From positions 70,758 through 102,905 of the forward strand of contig CALVWO010000001.1 of NCBI GenBank assembly GCA_944367465.1: 32,148 nucleotides of DNA. The letters run 5' to 3'. Made by a program: the position numbers and the translations under genes. Under the pieces are notes generated by a model. The model was not told the origin of the DNA. It worked only from the letters and a program-made list of their open reading frames with translations, and ran no database searches. Positions 21,275 through 28,955 of this stretch are shown here, piece after piece; the first letter of the stretch is position 1, and each line of letters opens with the position of its first letter. Source of the DNA: an uncultured Clostridia bacterium. GTDB taxonomy: Bacteria > Bacillota > Clostridia > Christensenellales > Borkfalkiaceae.

Positions 21275-21772
21275 TCAATATTCCTTCGGCGCAAGATTGC
21301 GGTATGTTCTGAAAGAGATCGTATAGCCGTTATCTTCCACGGGATCGCTTTCCGAGATGAGGCAAAAATTTTCGTCTGCGTCGAGATCGGGGACAAAGGT
21401 ATCCGCTCCGCCGACCGCGTCCACGCGCGTAACGAGCACTTCGGTACAATACGGTATGAGGAGTCTGTACACGCTCGCGCCGCCGATGACAAACACATCG
21501 TCCGCGGGATATTTTTTGGCCTCCGCAAAGAGTTCCGCAGGGGTATGTACCGTGATCACGTCCTCGTTCACATCGTCCGGACAGAGCACGATGTTGACCC
21601 TGTTTTTCAGCGGCTTGCCGTTGGGAAAGGAGAGCAGCGTATTCAGTCCCATCACGACGACCTTGCCCTTTGTCGTCTCGCGGAAAAATTTCATATCGCG
21701 GGGAAGGGAGAACATCAGATCGTTGTTCCTGCCGATCCCCCACTCTCTGTCTGCATGCAGGATCGCTCTCAT
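21275..21772 (-). CDS. folA: Dihydrofolate reductase
   Basis: The 165-residue protein has the usual order of dihydrofolate reductase: MRAILHADREWGIGRNNDLMFSLPRDMKFF at the N-terminus with the acidic residue in the LPRDMKFF helix, the VVVMGLNTLLSF nucleotide segment, and FVIGGASVYRLLIPYCTEVLVTRV. It restores tetrahydrofolate with NADPH after thymidylate synthesis. Its ATG overlaps the thyA TGA (ATGA), so the enzyme that makes dihydrofolate and the one that reduces it are co-translated. It is the last gene of the five-gene operon. Confidence 0.94.
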   Translation of the reverse strand: MRAILHADREWGIGRNNDLMFSLPRDMKFFRETTKGKVVVMGLNTLLSFPNGKPLKNRVNIVLCPDDVNEDVITVHTPAELFAEAKKYPADDVFVIGGASVYRLLIPYCTEVLVTRVDAVGGADTFVPDLDADENFCLISESDPVEDNGYTISFRTYRNLAPKEY

Positions 21773-22599
21773 ATTGCCACCGGTATTTTCACGTCGAGAG
21801 GCGTGTATTCATAGTTTTCCAGACGGAAACTGTCCGCGGTGAAGGCATAAAAATCCTTTACGGATGTATCGACGACAAGCCTGGGAGCGGGCTTCGGTTC
21901 GTTCCCGATGATCTTTTCTACGATGGGAAGATGGCGGTCGTAAAGATGCGCGTCAGCAATGACGTGCACAAGCTCCCCCGCCTTGAACCCGCTCACCTGC
22001 GCGATCATGATGAGGAGCACCGCATACTGCACCACATTCCAGTTGTTTGCAGTGAGCATATCGTTGGAGCGCTGGTTGAGGATGGCGTTGAGCGTATCGC
22101 CGGAAACGTTGAACGTCATGGAATACGCGCACGGATAGAGATGCATCTCGTGCAGGTCTTCAAAATTGTAGAGGTTCGTCATGATGCGCCGCGACGCAGG
22201 GTTGTGTTTGAGATCGTACAGCACCCGGTCGACCTGATCGAACTCCCCTTCCTTATAAATTGCCTTCTTCGCCAGCTGGTAGCCGTACGCCTTTCCGATG
22301 GAGCCCGTCTCGTCCGCCCAACTGTCCCAGATATGCGAATGCAGGTCGCGGATGTTGTTGCTCTTTTTCTGCCAGATCCAGAGGATCTCGTCGATGCAGG
22401 ATTTGAATGCGGTACGGCGGATCGTGAGGATCGGGAACTCTTCCTGCAGGTTGTAGCGGTTGACAATACCGAATTTTTTTACGGTGTGCGCCGGAGAACC
22501 GTCCTCCCAGCGCGGGCGCACCTGCGCCTCGGTATCCCATACGCCGTTTTGCATGATTTCTTTGCAGTTAGCGATAAAAATTTCGTCTGCTCTGCTCAT
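21769..22599 (-). CDS. thyA: Thymidylate synthase ThyA
   Basis: The 276-residue protein makes dTMP from dUMP and methylene-tetrahydrofolate. The active-site Cys is in LYPCAYSMTFNV, and the dUMP-binding QRSNDMLTANNWNVVQYA follows; FPILTIRRTAFKSCIDEILWIW is the N-terminal core. Common ThyA has PCH at the active site and a DhR-type segment; this is the PCA/S variant found in some Clostridia, so the sequence is diverged but the core residues are kept. The ATG at 22599 follows GAGGAGAG; a frame extends to 22632 inside gltX without a better site. The gene lies between gltX and folA. Confidence 0.92.
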   Translation of the reverse strand: MSRADEIFIANCKEIMQNGVWDTEAQVRPRWEDGSPAHTVKKFGIVNRYNLQEEFPILTIRRTAFKSCIDEILWIWQKKSNNIRDLHSHIWDSWADETGSIGKAYGYQLAKKAIYKEGEFDQVDRVLYDLKHNPASRRIMTNLYNFEDLHEMHLYPCAYSMTFNVSGDTLNAILNQRSNDMLTANNWNVVQYAVLLIMIAQVSGFKAGELVHVIADAHLYDRHLPIVEKIIGNEPKPAPRLVVDTSVKDFYAFTADSFRLENYEYTPLDVKIPVAI

Positions 22600-22609
22600 C
22601 GGTCTCTCC

Positions 22610-24247
22610 TCACTCTGCCATGGCGTGCGCAATGCGGGTACGCGTGCGCGCTTCCCCGAAGATCTGCATGATCGTCCACAGATCGGGCGAGTTTGCCCTG
22701 CCTGTTACGGCAACGCGCAAAACTTCGGCTACGTCGGAAACGCTCCCTTTATATGCGGCGGGATTCGCCTTATAGTCGCGCATCTCGGCGGCAAAGCCCA
22801 GCTCCGCCGCGATCTGCTTGACCTTCGCAAACCACATCTGCGCATCGTCGGATGGATCGTAAGTCTCCAAAAATTTCCTCAAAACTGCGTCCCGCGTGGC
22901 GATATCGACGCGATAGCCGTCCTTCTGCACATAATCGCCGAAGAAATATCCGATCTCGCCCATCGCCTGCTTTGCGGTGATGAAGTCCTTGCGGCGCTTT
23001 TTGCCGCCGATTCCCATGCAGAGAGAGAGCACCTTGAGAAGATATGCCTCGTCGGTAAAATATGCCTGCTCCTTCTGCGTGCCGTAGGAAAACGCCCACT
23101 CTCTGAGGAAAGAGAGCATCTCTTCGGCAGAGAGCGCCGAAAGTTCCGTTTTGGAGATATCGTTGAGCTTATCCAGATCGAAGAGCGCGCCGCTGCGGCT
23201 CATTTTGGAAATGCGGAACGGGAACTCCTCCAAAGGCTTTTCGGGGAACTTCCTGTGCCACTCCTCAAAATCGGAATTGAGGAGAGTCAGCATATATACC
23301 TTGACCGCAAAGGGATGATAGCCCTCCTGACGATAGAACGAGAGGGAAAGTTCGGGATCCTTGCGCTTGGAAAGTTTGCGCTTGGATTCCCCGTCCATCT
23401 TCATGAGAGAACAGTTGTGACCGTATTTGGGGCGTCTGAATCCGAGCACGTCGAAAAGCTCCAGATGGATGGGCAGGGATGCAAGCCACTCTTCGCCGCG
23501 TATCACGAGCGTCGTGCGCATGAGATGATCGTCGACCGCATGCGCGAAGTGATAGGTCGGGATGCCGTCCGATTTCAGAATGACGACGTCCTGATCGTTC
23601 TCCGTGACGGTGACATCCCCTTTGATCTCGTCGTGAAAGGTAAATTTATGCGACGCGTCCCCCATCGATCTGAGACGGATCACGTAAGGTTTGCCCGCGT
23701 CGAGCGCCGCATAGATCTCCTCTTCCGTGAGATTGCGGCACTTTGCATACTTTCCGTAGTACCCCGTGATCTCCTTATTTGCAGTCTGCTCGTCGCGGAG
23801 CGCGGAAAGCTCTTCCTCTGTGCAGAAACAGGGATATGCACGCCCTCTTCTGATCAGATCTTTGGCATAAGCGCGGTAGATTTCGGCGCGGCGGCGCTGG
23901 TAATAGGGCCCGTATGCGTTCGCCCCGTCGATCTCTGCGCCCTCGTCGAAGCGGATATCGAAATAATCGAGCGCGGCGATGACCGCCTCCACCGCACCAT
24001 CGACCTTGCGTTTGAGATCGGTATCCTCGATGCGAAGATAGAGCGTTCCGCCGCTCTGATGGGCGATGCGCTCGTTTGCGATCGCAACGAAAAGGTTCCC
24101 CAGGTGGATAAACCCGGTGGGAGACGGCGCGAGCCGCGTGACCTCTGCCTTTGCGGGCAAATCGCGCGGCGGGTATTGTTTTTCGAAGGATTCCAGCGAA
24201 GGATATTCGCCGGGGATAAGCCGTTCGGCAAGTTTTTCAAAGTCCAT
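22610..24247 (-). CDS. gltX: Glutamyl-tRNA synthetase
   Basis: The 545-residue enzyme charges tRNA-Glu (and in many Firmicutes tRNA-Gln). The HIGH-type motif is HLGN at residues 48-51 in LAPSPTGFIHLGN, and the KMSKS-type motif is KLSKR in SKRKLSKRKDPELS. About 36 residues precede the usual N-terminus, as in a subgroup of clostridial enzymes. The C-terminal anticodon-binding domain ends FGEARTRTRIAHAMAE. The start at 24247 has TTGAGGAA upstream; another ATG directly follows the panE stop at 24265 and would add six residues. The stop codon region overlaps the thyA leader. Confidence 0.92.
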   Translation of the reverse strand: MDFEKLAERLIPGEYPSLESFEKQYPPRDLPAKAEVTRLAPSPTGFIHLGNLFVAIANERIAHQSGGTLYLRIEDTDLKRKVDGAVEAVIAALDYFDIRFDEGAEIDGANAYGPYYQRRRAEIYRAYAKDLIRRGRAYPCFCTEEELSALRDEQTANKEITGYYGKYAKCRNLTEEEIYAALDAGKPYVIRLRSMGDASHKFTFHDEIKGDVTVTENDQDVVILKSDGIPTYHFAHAVDDHLMRTTLVIRGEEWLASLPIHLELFDVLGFRRPKYGHNCSLMKMDGESKRKLSKRKDPELSLSFYRQEGYHPFAVKVYMLTLLNSDFEEWHRKFPEKPLEEFPFRISKMSRSGALFDLDKLNDISKTELSALSAEEMLSFLREWAFSYGTQKEQAYFTDEAYLLKVLSLCMGIGGKKRRKDFITAKQAMGEIGYFFGDYVQKDGYRVDIATRDAVLRKFLETYDPSDDAQMWFAKVKQIAAELGFAAEMRDYKANPAAYKGSVSDVAEVLRVAVTGRANSPDLWTIMQIFGEARTRTRIAHAMAE

Positions 24248-24265
24248 GTATCGTTCCTCAAGCAT

Positions 24266-25231
24266 TTATTCCGATAAAAGTCTCAGCGTTTCGGGGGCGA
24301 TCTCCGCGATCCCGTTCTCCACATCGTGCACGAGTGAAACGGCGCGCTCCAGAATCGGCGTTGGCACGCCGCAACGCATGCCCGCCTGAACGGCAGCCCC
24401 GGCAACAAAATCCACGTCGCAGCGCTTGCCGGAGAGAATATCGCGCAGCATCCCCGAACGGGTCTCTTTGTAATTTTTCATGGCGACGGGCAGGAGCAGC
24501 CGCGCAAACTTTCCGCCGAACACCTTCATGAGATCGTGCCCGTTGAGCGGGAGCTGTCTGCACCCGCTTGCCTTTGCAACGGCAAGAACCTCGCGGATGA
24601 GTGCAAGAGACAGCGCGCCGTATTTTTTCGCAAGACTGTGAAAGGTGAGCCCGGAGATCGCCGAGAGCGTGGAAAAGGATGCGTTCACCGCAAGTTTCGC
24701 AAAGCGGATCTCTTTGAGATCTCCGACCGTGAGCGTTCCCGCATGCGCAAAGAAGGGTGCGAGATCGTCGAGCCGGCTCCCGTTTCCGTATGCGCCGAGC
24801 GCGAGATGAAAGCCCGTTTCGCTCGTGACGCGTACGACGCCGGGGCGGATATTCTCCGCACTCCACGAGAGCGCGCAGCCATACACGCGATCCGCGCCGA
24901 ACACCTCGGCAAGCCCCTCTTCGGGCAGTCCGTTCTGAACGGTCACGAGCGCGCCGTCCTCTTTGAGAAAAGGTTTCAGAAAGAGCGACGCGGCACGGTT
25001 TTCGCGCTGTTTGACGGCGAGAATGATGACGTCGTACGTCCCCTGCATCTGGGACGGGAGCTTGGCGCGGACTTTTGCGCACTTTGTGACAGCCCCTTCC
25101 ACGATCGCGCCGTCGCGGTTCATGGCGGCGGCGTGCGCCGCGTTGTGCGTAACAAAATCAAGGGACATTTCGTCCAATAAAACACCGAGCGAAGTACCCA
25201 TCGCCCCGGCGCCGTAAATACAAATCCTCAT
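24266..25231 (-). CDS. panE: 2-dehydropantoate 2-reductase (ketopantoate reductase family)
   Basis: The 321-residue protein begins with a Rossmann fold, ICIYGAGAMGTSLGVLL, whose GAGAMG lies at residues 7-12. It has the family's VQNGLPEEGL and KLAVNASFSTLSAISG segments; the lysine and asparagine there are typical catalytic or binding residues of the ApbA/PanE family. The enzyme makes pantoate with NADPH for coenzyme A. PanE family members can act on other 2-oxoacids, so the exact substrate is not certain. It overlaps the aroK stop by ATGA, and gltX begins right after its own stop. Confidence 0.85.
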   Translation of the reverse strand: MRICIYGAGAMGTSLGVLLDEMSLDFVTHNAAHAAAMNRDGAIVEGAVTKCAKVRAKLPSQMQGTYDVIILAVKQRENRAASLFLKPFLKEDGALVTVQNGLPEEGLAEVFGADRVYGCALSWSAENIRPGVVRVTSETGFHLALGAYGNGSRLDDLAPFFAHAGTLTVGDLKEIRFAKLAVNASFSTLSAISGLTFHSLAKKYGALSLALIREVLAVAKASGCRQLPLNGHDLMKVFGGKFARLLLPVAMKNYKETRSGMLRDILSGKRCDVDFVAGAAVQAGMRCGVPTPILERAVSLVHDVENGIAEIAPETLRLLSE

Positions 25232-25734
25232 ATAACAAATCCCGTAGCGGCGGCGATCGCAGCCACCGTTTCGTCGATCGTCTGTCCGTCGCAGCGGACG
25301 GTGACGTCGGCATATTTTTCATAGAGCGGGACACGCTCCGCGTAAAGTTCTTTCAGCGTACTGATGTTGCCGCGCATGACGACGCCCCGCCTGACGAAAT
25401 CGGGGACGCGCCGCGCGACCTCTTCTTCGCTCAGCTCCAGATAGACGACGGTGCCGAGCTTTTTCAGATGTTCCATCGCCCGCGGAAGATAGCAGACGCT
25501 CCCGCCCGTGGCGATCACGCAGCGCATTGCAGCGATCCCCGCGTTCACGCGTTCCTCGATGGCGAGAAAGCCTTCTGCGCCTTCTCTTTCGATGATCTGC
25601 GAAAGGAGAGCGCCCTGCTCCCCCTGTATGATAAGGTCGGTATCGATGAACCCGAACCCGATGCGCTTTGCAAGCAGCACACCCGCCGTGCTTTTTCCGG
25701 AGGAAGGCATGCCGATAAGAACAAGGTTGTCCAT
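25228..25734 (-). CDS. aroK: Shikimate kinase
   Basis: The 168-residue kinase phosphorylates shikimate in the chorismate pathway. Walker A is GMPSSGKST (residues 8-16), the shikimate-binding Asp is in GFIDTDLII, ATGGSVCYLPRAM contains the second GG motif, and the lid region is around VPDFVRRGVVMRG. The ATG at 25734 is seven bases past a TATAAT box, so the mRNA is predicted to be leaderless. It leads the operon aroK-panE-gltX-thyA-folA, so all five may share this promoter. It is divergent from secG. Confidence 0.92.
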   Translation of the reverse strand: MDNLVLIGMPSSGKSTAGVLLAKRIGFGFIDTDLIIQGEQGALLSQIIEREGAEGFLAIEERVNAGIAAMRCVIATGGSVCYLPRAMEHLKKLGTVVYLELSEEEVARRVPDFVRRGVVMRGNISTLKELYAERVPLYEKYADVTVRCDGQTIDETVAAIAAATGFVI

Positions 25735-25741
25735 GTTTTCA

Positions 25742-25770
25742 ATTATAACCTATCCGCGTATAAATGTCAA
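25742..25770 (-). promoter_or_regulatory. Consensus sigma-A promoter of aroK operon, predicted leaderless
   Basis: On the minus strand TTGACA (25770-25765), a 17-base spacer and TATAAT (25747-25742) form a full consensus promoter. Seven bases (TGAAAAC) separate it from the ATG of aroK. Confidence 0.88.
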
Positions 25771-25854
25771 TCGGAGAGGCGGCGTTCCCTCCCGACGCCC
25801 GCAAAATTTTTAAGCAATGCACACAAAGAAATTGAAAAAACGGGCAAAAAAAAG

Positions 25855-25883
25855 TTGTGTTTTGCCCGCAGATATGCTATACT
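25855..25883 (+). promoter_or_regulatory. Sigma-A promoter of secG
   Basis: TTGTGT (25855-25860) and TATACT (25878-25883) are 17 bases apart, and a short leader with AAAAAAGGA follows. The -35 box is a weak match, so this promoter is less certain than the others. Confidence 0.6.
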
Positions 25884-25908
25884 TTTCAAGGTATTTCAGA
25901 AAAAAGGA

Positions 25909-26238
25909 ATGAATACAACTGTGTTGAATTTACTTGTTCCCGCTACATTCTATCGCCCGGAGCTTGAGACGGTCTATTATGCGATCAATTACACGCTGAT
26001 CGCGCTCATGGCGGTTGCAGCGCTTGCCGCGATCGTCCTCGTCATGCTCCAGCCCGGCAACTCCCAGGGCATCGACGCGCTCGGCGGCACGAGCGAGACC
26101 TTCTACGGAAAGAACAAAGGCCGTTCGATCGAATCCAAGCTGAAAATGTGGACGGTCATCTGCCTTGCGGTGCTTGCCGTACTCGCAGTCGTCTTCTTTA
26201 TTCTGCAGATCCCGCAGATCTGGGGCGAAGTGCTTTAA
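25909..26238 (+). CDS. secG: Preprotein translocase subunit SecG
   Basis: The 109-residue protein has two membrane helices, about 29-50 (LIALMAVAALAAIVLVMLQ) and 78-101 (VICLAVLAVLAVVFFILQI), joined by a loop with GIDALGGTSETFYGKNKGRS, the SecG hallmark. SecG helps SecYE export unfolded proteins. About 25 residues precede the first helix, more than in many SecG proteins. The start is uncertain: this ATG abuts the AAAAAAGGA ribosome site with no spacer, while GTG at 25921 is 12 bases from it. The position before rnr and smpB is the usual one. Confidence 0.9.
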   Translation: MNTTVLNLLVPATFYRPELETVYYAINYTLIALMAVAALAAIVLVMLQPGNSQGIDALGGTSETFYGKNKGRSIESKLKMWTVICLAVLAVLAVVFFILQIPQIWGEVL

Positions 26239-26257
26239 CGAACTGAACAGACGAATG

Positions 26258-26286
26258 AACGGGCGGCAATCTTGCAGCCCGTTTTC
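26258..26286 (+). terminator. Probable terminator after secG
   Basis: AACGGGC (26258-26264) pairs with GCCCGTT (26277-26283) around a 12-base loop, followed by a short T-run. It is weaker than the others in the window. Confidence 0.5.
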
Positions 26287-26343
26287 TCTACCCGATATTT
26301 TCTTTTGACATTACACATAATCGATAATAAGAAACACAATTAT

Positions 26344-28431
26344 ATGAATGTAAAACAGACATTGCTTGAAAAAATCAAAGACGGCTCCTTTGCCCTTCTT
26401 ACCGACGACGCCATTGCAAAAAAACTCCACCTGAAGGGCAAAGCGGCGGCAGGCCTTGAAGAGATGCTCCTCTCGCTCTGCCGCGAGGGCGAACTGCTGT
26501 GCGATCTGCGCGGCAGGTTCGGCACGGCGCAGCAGTTCGGCGCGATGCGCGGCACGATCTCCGGAAACGAGCGTGGGTTCGGGTTCTTTGTACCCGACGA
26601 CCCCGAAACAGACGACCTCTTCATCCCCCACCGCGCGCTCAAGGGCGCCTTCCACGGGGATACCGTTCTCGCCTTCCGCAAAGGCGGAAGAGAGGGAGAC
26701 GAGGGCGAAGTGCTCGCCGTTCTCAACCGCGGATGTAAGCAGCTCGTCGGACTCTTCCAGCGCGAGCGCAGCGGCGGATACGTTCATCCGGACGAAAAGA
26801 AATTCCATTCCGACATCTTTATTCCCAGCGACCGCTGCAAAGGCGCGGCGGGCGGAACGAAGGTCGTCGTACGGATCTATAACTTCGAGGGACGCACACC
26901 GAAGGGAGAGATCGTGGAAGTCCTCGGCGAGGGCGGCGACTTTTTCGTGGAGGAAAAAGCGCTTATCCGCTCGCACGACCTGCGCGAAGAATTCCCCGCG
27001 GAAGTGCTCGAGGAGGCGGAACGCCAGGCAGAGCGCGCCCCCGACGAAAGCGCGGAAGGGCGCGTCGACCTCAGAGACCAACTGATCATTACCGTGGACG
27101 GCGAAGACACGCGCGATATCGACGACGCTATCTCCATCCGGAAAGAGAACGGGAAATTCTACCTCGGCGTACACATCGCCGACGTGACCCACTACGTAAA
27201 ATGGAAGGGCGTGCTCGACAAGGAAGCGTTCGCGCGCGGAACGAGCGTCTATTTCCCCGACCGCGTTATCCCGATGCTCCCCACGGCGCTCTCCAACAAC
27301 ATCTGCTCGCTCAACGAGGGCGTACCGCGGCTCACGCTCTCCTGTTTTATGACGGTGGACGGCCGCGGAAAGGTGCTCGAGCGCAGCGTGGCGCCCTCCG
27401 TGATCTGTTCTCGCCACCGCATGACCTACACCGACGTGACCGCCATTGCGGAAGGCTACCGCGAGGCGCGCGACAGGTATCCCGACCTTATTGAATTCGT
27501 GGAGACGGCGGTCGAACTCACCAAGATATTGAAACGGGCACGGGAGAGCCGCGGCGGCGTTGCGCTCGACGTGAAGGAAGCGAAGATCCTCTACGAAGAC
27601 GGCAAGATCAGTATTCCCGACTACAAACGTACCATCTCTCACGAAATGATCGAGCAGTTCATGGTGCTTGCCAACGAAAGTGTTGCGACCATCATGACGG
27701 AGCACAGGATGCCCTTCGTGTACCGCGTCCATGAGCGACCGAGCGAAGAAAAGGCGGAAGATTTCCGCACCTTCCTCACAGAGGCAGGCGTAAACGCAAA
27801 ATTCGATCCTTCCAAAGTGAGCCCTGCGGACTATCAGGATCTCCTGCGTTCACTGGAAGATTCGCCGCTCTATTCCCTCGTCAACCGTGTGATGCTGCGT
27901 TCGATGATGAAGGCAGTCTATTCTCCCGAAAACGTCGGGCACTTCGGACTTGCATCCGACTGCTACTGCCACTTCACCTCCCCCATCCGCCGCTATCCTG
28001 ACCTGTGCATCCACCGCATCATCAAGGAAAGCATTGCCGATCCGGACGCAACACGCGAAAAATATAAAAAATTCGTTGTGGAGGCATCCACGCAGTCTTC
28101 CGCCTGCGAACGCAACGCGACGGAAGCGGAACGCGACGTAGACGCCCTCTATACCGTGGCATATATGCAGGACAAGATCGGCGAAGAGTACGACGCGACC
28201 ATCTCGGGCGTGACCTCTTTCGGCATCTTTGTGGAACTTGCCAACACCGTTGAGGGGCTCGTGCCCATCGAAACGCTGCCGGACGACAGCTATGAATTTG
28301 TGGAATCGCGCTTCCTGCTGCGCGGAACGCGCAACAGTTTCCACCTCGGCGAAGGCGTCCGCGTGAAAGTTTCAGGCGTGGACTGGGGCGCGCGGCGCGT
28401 TCAATTTCTTTTCATCGAAAAAACAAATTAA
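26344..28431 (+). CDS. rnr: Ribonuclease R (RNB-family 3'-5' exoribonuclease)
   Basis: The 695-residue enzyme degrades structured RNA from the 3' end and works with trans-translation. Order of parts: a winged-helix-like N-terminus (TDDAIAKKLHL..CREGELL), cold-shock domains (GTISGNERGFGFFVPDDPE), the RNB core with TVDGEDTRDIDDAISI, whose aspartates bind the catalytic metals, and a C-terminal S1 domain (ATISGVTSFGIFVELANTVEGLVP). The frame is open upstream to 26272, but the ATG at 26344 gives the normal N-terminus. No Shine-Dalgarno sequence is visible before it; TTGACA at 26305-26310 could be a -35 box, though no good -10 follows. It lies directly before smpB. Confidence 0.94.
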   Translation: MNVKQTLLEKIKDGSFALLTDDAIAKKLHLKGKAAAGLEEMLLSLCREGELLCDLRGRFGTAQQFGAMRGTISGNERGFGFFVPDDPETDDLFIPHRALKGAFHGDTVLAFRKGGREGDEGEVLAVLNRGCKQLVGLFQRERSGGYVHPDEKKFHSDIFIPSDRCKGAAGGTKVVVRIYNFEGRTPKGEIVEVLGEGGDFFVEEKALIRSHDLREEFPAEVLEEAERQAERAPDESAEGRVDLRDQLIITVDGEDTRDIDDAISIRKENGKFYLGVHIADVTHYVKWKGVLDKEAFARGTSVYFPDRVIPMLPTALSNNICSLNEGVPRLTLSCFMTVDGRGKVLERSVAPSVICSRHRMTYTDVTAIAEGYREARDRYPDLIEFVETAVELTKILKRARESRGGVALDVKEAKILYEDGKISIPDYKRTISHEMIEQFMVLANESVATIMTEHRMPFVYRVHERPSEEKAEDFRTFLTEAGVNAKFDPSKVSPADYQDLLRSLEDSPLYSLVNRVMLRSMMKAVYSPENVGHFGLASDCYCHFTSPIRRYPDLCIHRIIKESIADPDATREKYKKFVVEASTQSSACERNATEAERDVDALYTVAYMQDKIGEEYDATISGVTSFGIFVELANTVEGLVPIETLPDDSYEFVESRFLLRGTRNSFHLGEGVRVKVSGVDWGARRVQFLFIEKTN

Positions 28432-28432
28432 A

Positions 28433-28453
28433 ATCCTTCCGATCGGGAAGGAT
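28433..28453 (+). repeat. Inverted repeat between rnr and smpB
   Basis: ATCCTTCC (28433-28440) and GGAAGGAT (28446-28453) form an 8-bp dyad with a five-base centre. It lacks a T-run, so it is not a standard terminator; it overlaps the -35 region of the smpB promoter and could bind a regulator or cap the rnr mRNA. Confidence 0.6.
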
Positions 28454-28456
28454 GTG

Positions 28457-28465
28457 TGGTATAAT
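28457..28465 (+). promoter_or_regulatory. Extended -10 promoter of smpB, predicted leaderless
   Basis: TGG-TATAAT (TATAAT at 28460-28465) is an extended -10 element. The base run 17 upstream (TTCCGA, 28437-28442) is a poor -35 box. The box ends six bases before the GTG start at 28472. Confidence 0.7.
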
Positions 28466-28471
28466 ATGTCT

Positions 28472-28927
28472 GTGAAAACCATTGCGGTCAACAAATCCGC
28501 CTCCTTCGAATATTTCATCGAAGACAGATACGAGGCAGGCATCGTGCTCGAAGGCAGCGAAGTAAAGTCCATCCGCGAAGGACGGGCATCCCTTTCCGAG
28601 AGCTTCTGTGAGATACGCGGCGGCGAGATCTTCCTCAAAAACATGCACATTGCACTTTACGACAAGAGCGGCGCGTTCTCTACACGCGACTCGCGGCGGG
28701 AGCGGAAACTTCTCCTCAACCGCATGGAGATCTCCAAGATCGTCGGAAAAGTCAACGAGCGCGGATACACGCTCGTTCCCCTGAAACTGTATTTCAAAGA
28801 CGCGCTCATCAAAGCGGAAGTCGCACTGTGCAAGGGTAAACACACATACGACAAAAAGAAGGCGCTCGCCGAACGCGACCAAAAGCGCGCTCTGGACAGA
28901 GCGATCAAAGAAATGTCCAACCAATAA
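28472..28927 (+). CDS. smpB: SsrA-binding protein SmpB
   Basis: The 151-residue protein binds tmRNA and brings it to stalled ribosomes. The GTG start yields KTIAVNKSASFEYFIEDRYEAGIVLEGSEVKSIREG-type N-terminal residues that fit the SmpB family start exactly (M-K-T-I-A-x-N). The KGKHTYDKKKALAERDQKR tail is the family's basic C-terminal helix. An ATG lies two codons upstream, but it directly touches the TATAAT box and could be used only on a readthrough transcript. This matches the leaderless pattern. It follows rnr, its usual neighbour, and metY follows 28 bases downstream. Confidence 0.93.
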   Translation: MKTIAVNKSASFEYFIEDRYEAGIVLEGSEVKSIREGRASLSESFCEIRGGEIFLKNMHIALYDKSGAFSTRDSRRERKLLLNRMEISKIVGKVNERGYTLVPLKLYFKDALIKAEVALCKGKHTYDKKKALAERDQKRALDRAIKEMSNQ

Positions 28928-28955
28928 CCGAGAGACCAATCCGAGGTAAACAGCC

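Noticed and set aside
22460-24277. 605-codon open frame on the plus strand
   Set aside because: It is antisense to gltX, which has complete family motifs; long antisense frames are expected in GC-rich coding DNA.
26311-27732. 473-codon open frame on the minus strand
   Set aside because: It is the antisense shadow of rnr; composition reflects the complementary strand, with no domain.
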